Notes under the pieces: model-generated | What the model was told of the DNA's origin: nothing | The model's database searches: none | What the model saw: only the letters and a program-made list of their open reading frames with translations | Assembly: GCF_022829465.1 (NCBI RefSeq) | Contig: NZ_JAKSXZ010000146.1 | Span: 496,001 to 560,000 of the forward strand | DNA length: 64,000 nucleotides | Source: Methylobacterium sp. J-067 | GTDB lineage: Bacteria > Pseudomonadota > Alphaproteobacteria > Rhizobiales > Beijerinckiaceae | Direction of reading: 5' to 3' | Position numbers and translations under genes: made by a program | Shown: positions 41,989-50,710 of the stretch, in pieces | Layout of the letters: the number at the start of each line of letters is the position of its first letter | How positions within the stretch are numbered: the stretch's first letter is position 1

Positions 41989-43185
41989 ATGGATCGTCCG
42001 GCCCTTCGGCCGGAGGCGATGGACGTCTCCGACCTGCTGTCCCCCCGCGTGCGCGGCATCCGTACGAGCCAGATCGGCCTCGTGGCCGACCGGGGCCGCG
42101 ACGATCCCGATGTGGTGAAGCTGTGGATCGGCGAAGGCGATTTGCCGACGCCGCCCTTCATCGTGGAGGCCGCCCACCGGGCGATGCAGGCGGGGCATAC
42201 GCGCTACGCCACGTCGCTCGGCCTGCCGCGCCTGCGCGAGGCGCTAGGCGAATATCACGCGCGCCATTGGGGCGTGGCGATCCCGCCCGACCGCTTCGCC
42301 GTGACGGCGGGCGGCATGAACGCGGTGATGCAGGCCGCCCAGGCCCTGCTGGAACCCGGCGACGAGATCATCATCCCCTCCCCCGCCTGGCCGAATCTCG
42401 GCGAGGCGGTGCGGGTCACGGGCGGCGTGCCCGTGTCGGTGCCGTACCGGGTGGATGCGGAAGGCCGGTTCTCCCTGCCGCTCTCGGACATCGAGGCGGC
42501 GCTGACCCCGCGCACGCGGGTCATCATGGTGAACTCGCCCTCGAACCCCACCGGCTGGATCATGCCGGCCGACGAGATGGTGGCCCTGCGCGACCTCGCC
42601 CGGGAGCGGGGATTGTGGATCCTCGCGGACGAGGTCTACGCGCATTTCACCTATGACCGGCCGATCGCGCCGTCCTTCCTGCAGATCTGCACGGAGCAGG
42701 ACCGGCTGATCGTCGCCAACACCTTCTCGAAGAACTGGGCGATGACCGGCTGGCGCGCCGGATGGCTGATCTTCCCGAAAGGTCTCGCCGAGACCTTCGC
42801 CAAGCTCGGCCAATACAACACCACCTCGATCCCGACCTTCGTGCAGCACGCGGCGGTCACGGCGCTCGACGAGGGCGACGGGTTCATCCGCACCATGGTG
42901 GGGCGCTGCGCCGAGGCCCGCGCCATCCTGATCGACGGCCTGTCGCGCCTGCCGGGGGCGTCCATCGCGCCGCCGGAGGGGGCCTTCTACCTCATGGCCC
43001 GCCTCGTGGAGGACGAGCCGAGCCTGCCCTTCGCCCTCCGGCTGCTGGAGCAGGCGAAGGTCGGCGTCGCGCCCGGCACCGCCTTCGGCCCCGAGGGCGA
43101 GGGCTTCGTGCGGCTCTGCTACGCGATCAGCCCGGAGCTGGCGCAGGAAGCCGTCCGCCGGATCACCGGCCTGCTCGGGCGCTGA
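41989..43185 (+). CDS. Class I/II PLP aminotransferase
   Basis: A 398-residue fold-type I aminotransferase. Motifs in order are VVKLWIGEGDLPTPPFIVEA, GHTRYATSLGLPRLREALGEYH, TAGGMNAVMQAAQALLEPGDEIIIPSPAWPN, MVNSPSNPTGWIMPADEM, LADEVYAHFTYD and the lysine loop NTFSKNWAMTGWRAGWLIFP. The C-terminal GVAPGTAFGPEGEGFVRLCYA segment contains the substrate-carboxylate arginine. It resembles aspartate/aromatic-type enzymes of the I-gamma group; the substrate is not assignable. Follows the Pro/Ala-rich gene closely and may share its transcript. Confidence 0.9.
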   Translation: MDRPALRPEAMDVSDLLSPRVRGIRTSQIGLVADRGRDDPDVVKLWIGEGDLPTPPFIVEAAHRAMQAGHTRYATSLGLPRLREALGEYHARHWGVAIPPDRFAVTAGGMNAVMQAAQALLEPGDEIIIPSPAWPNLGEAVRVTGGVPVSVPYRVDAEGRFSLPLSDIEAALTPRTRVIMVNSPSNPTGWIMPADEMVALRDLARERGLWILADEVYAHFTYDRPIAPSFLQICTEQDRLIVANTFSKNWAMTGWRAGWLIFPKGLAETFAKLGQYNTTSIPTFVQHAAVTALDEGDGFIRTMVGRCAEARAILIDGLSRLPGASIAPPEGAFYLMARLVEDEPSLPFALRLLEQAKVGVAPGTAFGPEGEGFVRLCYAISPELAQEAVRRITGLLGR

Positions 43186-43191
43186 GGCCCG

Positions 43192-43686
43192 TCAGGTCAC
43201 GGGAAGCCGCAGCACCTTCGGGCGCCAGATGCCGAGCGCCACGTTGGCCGTCGCCACGGCGAGCAGCACCCAGAGGCTGTTGCGCTCCGGCCCGATGGTG
43301 GCGCCGAGGAGCAGGGGATCGAGCTTTCCGGCAAGCGCCGCCGCGCTCATGCCGGCCTCGCGCTGCATCGGCCCCTGGATGTAGACGAAGCCGCCCTCGA
43401 ACATCAGCACGCCCGTGGCGAGCTTCAGCCACGCCCAGCCCGCGCCCCGGTAGACGGGGTGGATCGCCATGGCGAGCAGGCCGGCGATCAGTACGAGGGC
43501 GAGGGAGGGCAGGAAGATCCAGGTCGCCACCGCGCCCATGGCCCCACGGATCAGCGCGTAGCCGGCCAATTGCGAGGGCGGCGGCGCGACGGAGAACATC
43601 ACGAGCAGCGCCGCCATGGCGCCCATGAGGCCGATGGATCCCATCGTGTGCAGGAACTTGAGCAGCCGCCGCATCGGACCCGTCAC
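43192..43686 (-). CDS. DUF2269-like integral membrane protein
   Basis: A 164-residue protein with about four hydrophobic segments: LLKFLHTMGSIGLMGAMAALLVMF, MGAVATWIFLPSLALVLIAGLLAMA, WLKLATGVLMFEGGF and SLWVLLAVATANVALGIW. The arrangement fits DUF2269-type predicted inner-membrane proteins. Function is unknown. It is convergent with the aminotransferase (6 bp apart) and lies 78 bp downstream of ftsK on the same strand, so it may be read through from ftsK. The ATG at 43686 or 43674 could be used. Confidence 0.65.
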   Translation of the reverse strand: MTGPMRRLLKFLHTMGSIGLMGAMAALLVMFSVAPPPSQLAGYALIRGAMGAVATWIFLPSLALVLIAGLLAMAIHPVYRGAGWAWLKLATGVLMFEGGFVYIQGPMQREAGMSAAALAGKLDPLLLGATIGPERNSLWVLLAVATANVALGIWRPKVLRLPVT

Positions 43687-43764
43687 GGTTTCAAAAGGTC
43701 ATGAGACCTTTTGCGGGTGCAGGGCGGCGCCCTGCAAGAGGCCGAGGCGACGCGCCCCGGCCCT

Positions 43765-46371
43765 TCAGACCGCCGCGCCTTCCACGAGGATCTCGCGCTT
43801 GCCGGCATGGTTGGCGGGGCCGACGAGCCCTTCCATCTCCATGCGCTCCATGAGCGAGGCGGCGCGGTTGTAGCCGATCTGCAGCCGGCGCTGGATGTAG
43901 CTGGTCGAGGCCTTCTGGTCGCGCAGCACGACCTGCACCGCCTGGTCGTACAGATCGCCCCCGCTCTCGCCGAAGGCGCCGGCATCGAACACTGCGCCAT
44001 CGATCTCCAAATCGGCGGACGCCGCGCCCTTGCCCTTGCCGCCCTTCTCGGTGGCCGGATCCTCGTCGTCCGCCGTGACGGCTTCGAGGTAGCTCGGGCG
44101 GCCCTGGCGCTTCAAGTGCGCCACGACGCTCTCGACCTCGCTGTCCGAGCAGAACGGCCCATGGACGCGGGTCGTGCGCCCGCCACCGGCCATGAACAGC
44201 ATGTCGCCCTGACCCAGAAGCTGCTCCGCGCCCATCTCGCCGAGGATCGTGCGCGAGTCGATCTTGCTCGTCACCTGGAAGCTGATCCGGGTCGGGAAGT
44301 TCGCCTTGATCGTGCCGGTGATGACATCGACCGACGGGCGCTGCGTCGCCATGATCAGGTGGATGCCGGCAGCGCGGGCCATCTGCGCAAGGCGCTGGAT
44401 GGCGCCTTCGATGTCCTTACCCGCCACCATCATCAGGTCGGCCATCTCATCGACCACGATGACGATGTAGGGCAGCGGGGCGAGGTCCATCTCCTCGTCC
44501 TCGTAGACCGCCTCGCCGGTCTGCCGGTCGAAGCCCGTCTGGACGGTGCGCGTCAGGACCTCGCCACGCGCGGCGGCCTCGGCCACGCGGGCGTTGTAGC
44601 CGTCGATGTTGCGCACGGCGATCTTGGCCATCTTCTTGTAGCGCTCCTCCATCTCGCGCACGGCCCATTTGAGGGCGATGACCGCCTTCTTCGGGTCCGT
44701 CACGACGGGGGAGAGAAGATGCGGGATGCCGTCGTAGACCGACAGTTCCAGCATCTTGGGATCGACCATGATCAGCCGGCACTCCTCCGGCTTCAGCCGG
44801 TAGAGCAACGACAGGATCATCGTGTTGATGGCGACCGACTTGCCCGAGCCGGTGGTGCCGGCCACCAGCAGGTGGGGCATGCGGGCAAGGTCGGCGATGA
44901 TCGGCTCGCCGCCGATGTTCTTGCCGAGGCACAAAGCGAGCTTGTGCTTGGTGTCCACGAAGTCTTCCGAGGCGAGGAGTTCACGCAGGAAGACCATTTC
45001 CCGCCGGGCATTCGGCAGTTCGATGCCGATGGCGTTGCGGCCGGGGACCACGGCGACGCGGGCCGAGACCGCCGACATGGAGCGGGCGATGTCATCGGCG
45101 AGCGCGATGACACGGCTCGACTTGGTGCCGGGGGCCGGCTCCAGCTCGTACAGGGTCACGACCGGGCCGGGGCGCACGGCGAGGATGTCACCGCGCACGC
45201 CGAAATCGCCCAGCGTCGCCTCCAGCAGGGTCGCGTTCTGTTCCAGCGAATCGGCCGAGACGAGGCTCGCCTGCGAAGGACCGCGCGCCTCGGCCAGGAG
45301 GTCGAGAGCCGGCAATTCATAATCCTGCGGCTCGCGCGCCGGCGCGGGACGCCGGGCGGGGGCCGGGCTCGCCACGGGGGCGGCGACCCGCGAGGGCGTC
45401 GCCACGGGCGTGGGGGCGGCGGGCACCGGCTCGGGCTCGTCCTCGTCCATCTCGTCGTGGAGGACGGGCTCGGCGCGGGGGGCCGGATCGAAGACCGGCT
45501 CGCGCCGCTTGGCCGCGCCGCGCTCGGCCTCGGGAATGTGGTCGGCCCAGGGGGCGTCGCCATCGGAGAAGGCGCGCTTGGCCGCCAGCACCGGGGAGGC
45601 GCTGTCGATCTCGTCGCCCCGGCCGGCGCGCAGGCCTTCGACGCGGTTCGCCACGGAGGCGCGGGCGCGCATCAGCCCCTGCGCCAGGGCGCCGATGCCC
45701 ACCAGGCCGAGGCCGGGCTCGTCGGTGTCGCCGTCGCGCCCGTCGCGGTTCCGGTCGGGCAGGCGGCGGACGGGATAGGGCTCGTCGGGGCTCTCCTCCT
45801 CCGTCGGCACGAAGCGGCAGGCGCCCGTGAGGCAGACGATCGCCACCGCCGCGAAGCCGAAGCCGGACAGCGGCGCGAGGCCGGAGAACATGCTGCCGAG
45901 GATGCGGCGGACCATGTGGAGCAACCCGTCGCCGGCCACGCCGCCGAGGCCGGTGGGCAGGGGCCAGCGGGCGGTGGGCGGCAGGGCGCTCGCCACGGCG
46001 CTGGCGGCGCAGAAGCCGATGATCCAGAGGGCGATGCGCGCCCCGCCGCCGGGCAGGTCGCGCTCGCGCATCAGCCGCACGCCCCACAGGGCAGGCGGCA
46101 GGACGAAGGCCAGCGAACCCAGCCCGAGCAATTGCATGGCGAGGTCCGAGACCACCGCCCCCGCCTGCCCGAGGACGTTGTGGGCGGCGTGCTCGGTGGC
46201 ATGGTTGAGGCTGGGGTCGTCCACCGACCATGTGGCCAGCGCCACCGTCATGGCGACGGCGGCCGTGAAGAGCACGAGGCCGCCGAGCTCCGTCAGGCGC
46301 TTGCCCATGAACGGGCGAAAGCCATCGACGAAGGTCTCGTAGGGCGACGCGGGGCGGCGAAGCGAGCGCAT
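43765..46371 (-). CDS. ftsK: DNA translocase FtsK
   Basis: Septal double-stranded DNA pump that moves chromosome termini and assists dif recombination during division. Length 868 residues. Four membrane segments fill about 22-190, followed by a Pro/Ala/Glu-rich linker (about 200-350) that is shorter than in E. coli. The RecA-like motor has Walker A GTTGSGKS with K511 and Walker B RLIMVDPKML, plus the FtsK motif MATQRPSVDVITG. The DNA-reading gamma winged helix, IQRRLQIGYNRAASLMERMEMEGLVGPANHAGKREILV, ends the protein. A TTAA-N7-CTAA CtrA-type site lies 53 bp upstream. It is divergent from mtnA. Confidence 0.96.
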   Translation of the reverse strand: MRSLRRPASPYETFVDGFRPFMGKRLTELGGLVLFTAAVAMTVALATWSVDDPSLNHATEHAAHNVLGQAGAVVSDLAMQLLGLGSLAFVLPPALWGVRLMRERDLPGGGARIALWIIGFCAASAVASALPPTARWPLPTGLGGVAGDGLLHMVRRILGSMFSGLAPLSGFGFAAVAIVCLTGACRFVPTEEESPDEPYPVRRLPDRNRDGRDGDTDEPGLGLVGIGALAQGLMRARASVANRVEGLRAGRGDEIDSASPVLAAKRAFSDGDAPWADHIPEAERGAAKRREPVFDPAPRAEPVLHDEMDEDEPEPVPAAPTPVATPSRVAAPVASPAPARRPAPAREPQDYELPALDLLAEARGPSQASLVSADSLEQNATLLEATLGDFGVRGDILAVRPGPVVTLYELEPAPGTKSSRVIALADDIARSMSAVSARVAVVPGRNAIGIELPNARREMVFLRELLASEDFVDTKHKLALCLGKNIGGEPIIADLARMPHLLVAGTTGSGKSVAINTMILSLLYRLKPEECRLIMVDPKMLELSVYDGIPHLLSPVVTDPKKAVIALKWAVREMEERYKKMAKIAVRNIDGYNARVAEAAARGEVLTRTVQTGFDRQTGEAVYEDEEMDLAPLPYIVIVVDEMADLMMVAGKDIEGAIQRLAQMARAAGIHLIMATQRPSVDVITGTIKANFPTRISFQVTSKIDSRTILGEMGAEQLLGQGDMLFMAGGGRTTRVHGPFCSDSEVESVVAHLKRQGRPSYLEAVTADDEDPATEKGGKGKGAASADLEIDGAVFDAGAFGESGGDLYDQAVQVVLRDQKASTSYIQRRLQIGYNRAASLMERMEMEGLVGPANHAGKREILVEGAAV

Positions 46372-46423
46372 GCGGGACCGGACGCAGAACGAAGGACTCG
46401 TTCCAGACGCTGGCAGAGAGGGC

Positions 46424-46438
46424 TTAACGACCGGCTAA
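46424..46438. promoter_or_regulatory. CtrA-type site in the ftsK-mtnA intergenic region
   Basis: TTAA-CGACCGG-CTAA matches the CtrA full site TTAA-N7-TTAA at seven of eight positions. It lies 53 bp upstream of the ftsK start and about 88 bp upstream of mtnA. Placement next to a division gene in an alphaproteobacterium with a SciP homologue supports cell-cycle control of ftsK. Confidence 0.5.
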
Positions 46439-46525
46439 GGTTGAGGAAGGCTTGAGTGGACACGCAGCGCGTGGTCCCGTCTTCGGGCGCGTGCAAAGCC
46501 GGTCCCGTTGTGGCACATGCCGCGC

Positions 46526-47623
46526 ATGAAGATCGACGGCCGCTCCTATCGCACCATCTTCGCCGACCCGGACGGCCTCAGCGTCCAGGTGATCGACCAG
46601 ACGCGCCTGCCCTTCGCCTTCGAGCTGAAGCGCCTCGCCACCCTGGACGACGCGGCGGTGGCGATCCGCACCATGATCGTGCGCGGGGCGCCGCTGATCG
46701 GCGTCACCGCCGCCTACGGGCTGGCGCTCGCCCTGCGCGAGGATCCCTCGTTGGAGGGAATCGATCGGGCCTGCGCCACCCTCGCCGCCACGCGCCCCAC
46801 CGCCATCAACCTGCGCTGGGCGCTGGACCGGGTCTCCGCCAACCTGCGCCAGGTCGAGCCGCACGAGCGCTTCGCCCGCGCCTTCGCCGAGGCCGGGCGG
46901 ATCGCGGAAGAGGACGTGGCGAGCTGCCGCGCCATCGGTGCCCATGGCGGCCGGTTGATCGAGGATCTGCATAAGGCCAAGGGCCGGCCGATCACCGTGC
47001 TGACCCATTGCAACGCGGGCTGGCTCGCCACCGTCGATTGGGGCACCGCCCTGGCACCGATCTACGACGCCCATGAACGGGGCATTCCGGTGCATGTGTG
47101 GGTGGACGAGACGCGCCCCCGCAACCAGGGCGCGGCGCTTACCGCCTTCGAGCTTCACGGCCACGGGGTGCCGCACACGGTGATCGCCGACAATGCCGGC
47201 GGCCACCTGATGCAGCACGGCAAGGTCGACCTCTGCATCGTCGGGTCCGACCGCACCACCGCCGAGGGCGACGTGTGCAACAAGATCGGCACCTACCTGA
47301 AGGCCCTGGCGGCGCGGGACACCAACGTGCCCTTCTACGCCGCCCTGCCCTTCTCCACGATCGACTGGACCTTGCGCGACGGCGTCGCCGAGATCCCGAT
47401 CGAGGAGCGCGACGCCCGCGAGGTCACGCATCTCACCGGGCGCACGGAGGACGGTGAATTCGCTACGGTGCAGGTGGTCTCGCCCGGCAGCCCCGTTGCC
47501 AACCCGGCCTTCGACGTGACGCCGAACCGGCTCGTGACCGGCATCATCACCGAGCGCGGCGTCTGCGAGGCGAGCGCGGAGGGGCTGCTCGGCCTCTATC
47601 CGGAGCGCCGTAAGGCCGCCTGA
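46526..47623 (+). CDS. mtnA: Methylthioribose-1-phosphate isomerase
   Basis: Converts methylthioribose-1-phosphate to methylthioribulose-1-phosphate in methionine salvage. About 365 residues. The N-terminal GRSYRTIFADPDGLSVQVIDQTRLPF, the motif MIVRGAPLIGVTAAYG, the catalytic cysteine in VLTHCNAGWLATVDWG, the RPRNQGAALTAFEL loop and the catalytic aspartate in CIVGSDRTTAEGDVCNKIGTY are all intact. This separates it from eIF2B-related regulatory subunits. The ATG at 46526 gives the usual MKIDGR-type start; 46517 is also possible. No other methionine-salvage gene is adjacent. Confidence 0.94.
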   Translation: MKIDGRSYRTIFADPDGLSVQVIDQTRLPFAFELKRLATLDDAAVAIRTMIVRGAPLIGVTAAYGLALALREDPSLEGIDRACATLAATRPTAINLRWALDRVSANLRQVEPHERFARAFAEAGRIAEEDVASCRAIGAHGGRLIEDLHKAKGRPITVLTHCNAGWLATVDWGTALAPIYDAHERGIPVHVWVDETRPRNQGAALTAFELHGHGVPHTVIADNAGGHLMQHGKVDLCIVGSDRTTAEGDVCNKIGTYLKALAARDTNVPFYAALPFSTIDWTLRDGVAEIPIEERDAREVTHLTGRTEDGEFATVQVVSPGSPVANPAFDVTPNRLVTGIITERGVCEASAEGLLGLYPERRKAA

Positions 47624-47670
47624 GCCTGCGGCGGCGCATCGCAGGGACCGCTCCGGGCGTCGGGCGTTGC

Positions 47671-47694
47671 CCGCTGGATTTCACTCTCCAGCGG
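47671..47694. repeat. Perfect 8-bp hairpin before the DUF3140 gene
   Basis: CCGCTGGA (47671-47678) and TCCAGCGG (47687-47694) are complementary with an 8-base loop TTTCACTC. It sits 47 bp after the mtnA stop and 13 bp before the next ATG, so it may end mtnA transcription or shape the leader of the DUF3140 mRNA. There is no T-run. Confidence 0.5.
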
Positions 47695-47707
47695 ACAGGG
47701 CAGGCCA

Positions 47708-48043
47708 ATGTCGGACGATCACGCGGCGATCTGGGACGAGTTCAAGGACGCGGTCAACATGACCCCGGCCGCCCTGCGCAAGCATCTCGACAGCGAGGAC
47801 AGCAAGGACGTCGGCCAGAAGAAGGGGGGCGGCGAATCCACTGGCCACGCGATGGGCCGGCGCATCCTGGAGATCAAGGACAAGAAGAAGGCCGACCTGA
47901 CCGACGACGATTACGCCGCGATGAAGAAGGTGGTCGGCTACGTCCACCGCCATCTCAAGCAGGGCGGCGAGGCGCGCAAGGACCCGGATTCCGCGTGGCG
48001 CCTGTCCCTGATGAACTGGGGCCACGATCCGCAGAAGGATTGA
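47708..48043 (+). CDS. DUF3140 domain protein
   Basis: A 111-residue, highly charged protein. The sequence IWDEFKDAVNMTPAALRKHLDSEDSKDVGQKKGGGESTGHAMGRRILEI and the repeated lysine-rich DKKKADLTDDDYAAMKKVVGYVHRHLKQGG match the DUF3140 family, which includes DNA-binding stress proteins of unknown mechanism. An AGGG-type ribosome site precedes the ATG. Likely cytoplasmic and abundant, judged from its charge and small size; the role is not known. Confidence 0.75.
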   Translation: MSDDHAAIWDEFKDAVNMTPAALRKHLDSEDSKDVGQKKGGGESTGHAMGRRILEIKDKKKADLTDDDYAAMKKVVGYVHRHLKQGGEARKDPDSAWRLSLMNWGHDPQKD

Positions 48044-48062
48044 GGCGGCCCCGCGCCCTCCC

Positions 48063-48425
48063 TCAGTAACGCGGCGGCACGATCCAGGAGGGGGCGATCA
48101 CGTATTCCTTCGGCCGCTTGCGCTGGCCGAGGCGCCCCTCGGAATACTGGTCGTTGAAATAGTCGAAGCCGGTGAGGCCGAAGCCGCCGCCGTTCATCAC
48201 CTGCGCCACCGGCACGGCGGGGCGGGCGAGGTCGGGCCGGGTCGCCGGGGCGACCGGGCCAAGGATCGTGCCGTCGAGCACGCTCGGCGCATCCGGCGCG
48301 GTGAACACGAAGCCCTCCGGGCGCACGGGCACTGGGACTTCCTGAGCCCAGGCGCTCCCGGCGCAGAGGGCCGGGGCGAGGAAGGCGGCGGCTGTCACCG
48401 CACGGCGCAGGGTCGAGGAACTCAC
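48063..48425 (-). CDS. Exported hypothetical protein
   Basis: A 120-residue protein with a signal peptide (about 1-28, VTAAAFLAPALCAGSAWA then QEVPVP) and a mature part with a Pro-rich segment (VPVPVRPEGFVF), repeated ATRPDLARPAVPVAQV and a conserved-looking end with GFGLTGFDYFNDQYSEGRLGQRKRPKEYVIAPSWIVPPRY. No known domain. The GTG at 48425 has GGAG 6 bases upstream and is preferred over GTG 48440. It is adjacent to a small lipoprotein gene on the same strand. Confidence 0.6.
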   Translation of the reverse strand: MSSSTLRRAVTAAAFLAPALCAGSAWAQEVPVPVRPEGFVFTAPDAPSVLDGTILGPVAPATRPDLARPAVPVAQVMNGGGFGLTGFDYFNDQYSEGRLGQRKRPKEYVIAPSWIVPPRY

Positions 48426-48490
48426 GCGATGCTCCGTCACTGGCTTGGGCGGGAACCGTAGCAGATCCGCCGGCCCCGACAAACGCCGGC

Positions 48491-48703
48491 TCAGCCGCGG
48501 GACTGGAGAACCACCGGCGGCGTCGTCGGCACCGGGCGGCAATTCGAGCGGAAGGCGTTCAGCGGCATCGGGCGCGACTCGCAGGCATAGACGTCCGTCG
48601 GGCCGGGGGCCGGCACGGGATCCCGCGCGATGATCGGGTTGGGCGCGCAGGCCGAAGCGGCGGCGGCGAGCAGCAGGGCGGCGATGGTGGACAGACGGCG
48701 CAT
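48491..48703 (-). CDS. Small lipoprotein, hypothetical
   Basis: A 70-residue precursor with a signal peptide ending in a lipobox, AASAC19, followed by a Pro-rich mature segment containing two cysteines (YACESRPMPLNAFRSNCRPVP) that may form a disulfide. The length and lipobox fit a small membrane-anchored periplasmic protein. No family is recognised. It lies 65 bp upstream of the exported protein gene. Confidence 0.6.
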   Translation of the reverse strand: MRRLSTIAALLLAAAASACAPNPIIARDPVPAPGPTDVYACESRPMPLNAFRSNCRPVPTTPPVVLQSRG

Positions 48704-48849
48704 GCGGCTCTCGGGACGCGGGACGGGACACCCCCGCGCCGACCCTGCGCAGCCGGACGGCGCCTGACAAGCGCCGCCGCCGGGCGGGACGGCCCTTTGA
48801 CGAGCCGTGTCGCCCGGCGGCAACATGCGGTGGCGGGGCCGGAGCCCCG

Positions 48850-50067
48850 TCAGACGGCCTGCGCCATCGGCACGACGTTGTGCAGGGACTTGTCGGCTGC
48901 GTCGAAGAACTTGCGCAGGTTGCGCGCGGCCTGCCGGATGCGCTGCTCGTTCTCGACCATGGCGATGCGGACGTAATCGTCGCCGTGCTCGCCGAAGCCG
49001 ATGCCGGGGGCGACCGCCACGTCGGACTTCTCCAGCAGCAGCTTCGAGAATTCGAGGCTGCCCATGGAGCGGTAGCGCTCGGGGATCGGCACCCAGGCGA
49101 ACATCGAGGCGGCCGGGGCCGGGATCTTCCAGCCGGCCTTGCCGAAGGAATCGACCAGGGCCTCGCGGCGCTTCTTGTAGATGGCGCGCATCTCGTGGAT
49201 GCAATCGTCCGGCCCGTTCAGGGCGGCGGTGGCCGCCACCTGGATCGGCGTGAAGGCCCCGTAATCGAGGTAGGACTTCACCCGCGTGAGCGCCGCGAGC
49301 AGCCGCTCGTTGCCCACCGCGAAGCCCATGCGCCAGCCGGCCATGGAATAGGTCTTCGACAGGGAGGTGAACTCCACCGTGCAATCCATCGCGCCCGGCA
49401 CCTGCAGCACCGAGGGCGGCGGCTCGCCGTCGAAATAGACCTCGGCATAGGCGAGGTCGGAGAGCAGGATCAGCTCGTGCTTCTTCGCGAAGGCGACGAG
49501 GTCCCGGTAGAAATCGAGCCCGGCGACATAGGCGGTCGGGTTCGAGGGGTAGCAGACGACCAACGCCACCGGCTTCGGGATCGAGTGCTGCATCGCCCGT
49601 TCCAGGGCCGGGAACATGGCCGGGGTCGGCTCGGCCGGCACGGAGCGGATCACGCCGCCGGCCATGAGGAAGCCGAAGGCGTGGATCGGGTAGCTCGGGT
49701 TCGGCACCAGCACCACGTCGCCCGGGGCGGTGATCGCCTGGGCCATGTTGGCGAAGCCTTCCTTCGAGCCGAGCGTCGCCACCACCTGGGTGTCGGGGTT
49801 CAGCTTCACGCCGAAGCGGCGCGCGTAATAGCCGGCCTGGGCGCGGCGCAGGCCGGCGATGCCCTTGGAGGCGGAATAGCGGTCGGTGCGCGGACGGCCC
49901 GCGGTCTCGCACAGCTTGGCGATGACGTGCCGGGGCGCATCGAGGTCCGGGTTGCCCATGCCGAGATCGATGATGTCGGCGCCGTTAGCTCGGGCGGCCG
50001 CCTTGATCCGGTTCACCTGCTCGAACACGTAGGGCGGGAGTCGCTTGATGCGGTGAAAGTCGGTCAT
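48850..50067 (-). CDS. LL-diaminopimelate/alanine aminotransferase-like protein (AlaC type)
   Basis: A PLP aminotransferase of 405 residues with the start FHRIKRLPPYVFEQVNRIKAAARANGADIIDLGMGNPD. TDRYSASKGIAGLRRAQAGYYARRFGV, GSKEGFANMAQAITAPGDVVLVPNPSYPIH and CYPSNPTAYVAGLDFYRD follow. The lysine loop is SLSKTYSMAGWRMGF and the carboxylate-binding region PGIGFGEHGDDYVRIAMVEN. This layout matches AlaC/YfdZ alanine aminotransferases, often annotated as LL-DAP aminotransferase; the distinction cannot be made by eye. GGAAA lies 5 bases upstream of the ATG at 50067, so that start is used rather than 50079. Confidence 0.9.
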   Translation of the reverse strand: MTDFHRIKRLPPYVFEQVNRIKAAARANGADIIDLGMGNPDLDAPRHVIAKLCETAGRPRTDRYSASKGIAGLRRAQAGYYARRFGVKLNPDTQVVATLGSKEGFANMAQAITAPGDVVLVPNPSYPIHAFGFLMAGGVIRSVPAEPTPAMFPALERAMQHSIPKPVALVVCYPSNPTAYVAGLDFYRDLVAFAKKHELILLSDLAYAEVYFDGEPPPSVLQVPGAMDCTVEFTSLSKTYSMAGWRMGFAVGNERLLAALTRVKSYLDYGAFTPIQVAATAALNGPDDCIHEMRAIYKKRREALVDSFGKAGWKIPAPAASMFAWVPIPERYRSMGSLEFSKLLLEKSDVAVAPGIGFGEHGDDYVRIAMVENEQRIRQAARNLRKFFDAADKSLHNVVPMAQAV

Positions 50068-50166
50068 CGGCGTTTCCATGGGCGCGCCCGTGTCGTCAGG
50101 TCCCTGTGGGGCGCGAACCGCTGCGTATAGCAGAGCCGGCCTCGCCCGCCGACCCTTAAAAATCCG

Positions 50167-50547
50167 TCACTGCGGCGGGGGCGTGGCGGGTTTCGGCGCG
50201 CCCGGGTCGGGCGGGGGCGCGATGCCCTTGGCGACGCTCTTGGCCGCGCTCTCGGCCGCCCGGCCCCGCGCCACGTTGCGCCCGCGGGCGTTCTCCAGCT
50301 CGGATTCGAGGGCCTTCTGGCTCTCGGCGTTCTTGGCGCGGATTGTCCGCTTGGGCGCATCGACCCCCACCGCCATGAAATCGGGCGTGTCCTTCGGACG
50401 GGTGCTCGTCACGAAATCCGGGGCATCGACCTTGCGAGGGCCGTAGCCGGCGTCGGCCGCGAGGGTGCGCACCGTGTCGCCCGAGCAGGCGCCCAGGGGT
50501 GTGACGAAGAGGGCGAGGGCAACGCAGCGTCGCAGGGCGGGCGTCAT
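50167..50547 (-). CDS. Putative lipoprotein with charged helical tail
   Basis: A 126-residue protein. A signal peptide with lipobox PLGAC (C21) precedes a mature domain with YGPRKVDAPDFVTSTRPKDTPDFMAVGVDAPKRTIRAKNAESQKALESELENARGRN. It ends in a Pro-rich tail. The strong ribosome site GGGAGGA lies 7 bases before the ATG at 50547. The middle resembles the beta-rich lipoprotein family DUF3035 in its DAPDEFVV-like motif (here DAPDFVTS), a loose likeness only. It is transcribed away from phaC. Confidence 0.6.
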   Translation of the reverse strand: MTPALRRCVALALFVTPLGACSGDTVRTLAADAGYGPRKVDAPDFVTSTRPKDTPDFMAVGVDAPKRTIRAKNAESQKALESELENARGRNVARGRAAESAAKSVAKGIAPPPDPGAPKPATPPPQ

Positions 50548-50710
50548 CAAGGATCCTCCCGCGCCGGTTAGCGGTTGCGCGATGAGAACATGGGTCGGTT
50601 GTCGCGGGGAAACCCGCGCCGGGGTGGCGAAACGTCCGGCTCGCTCCTTAATGTGTCGGAAACGAGGCTCGCCGGCACAAGCGGGCCGCGATGATCCAGG
50701 GAGGCAAGCC

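Noticed and set aside
46439..46525. SAM-type riboswitch before mtnA
   Set aside because: The short leader does not show the conserved pairing or sequence of SAM-I, SAM-II or SAH riboswitches.
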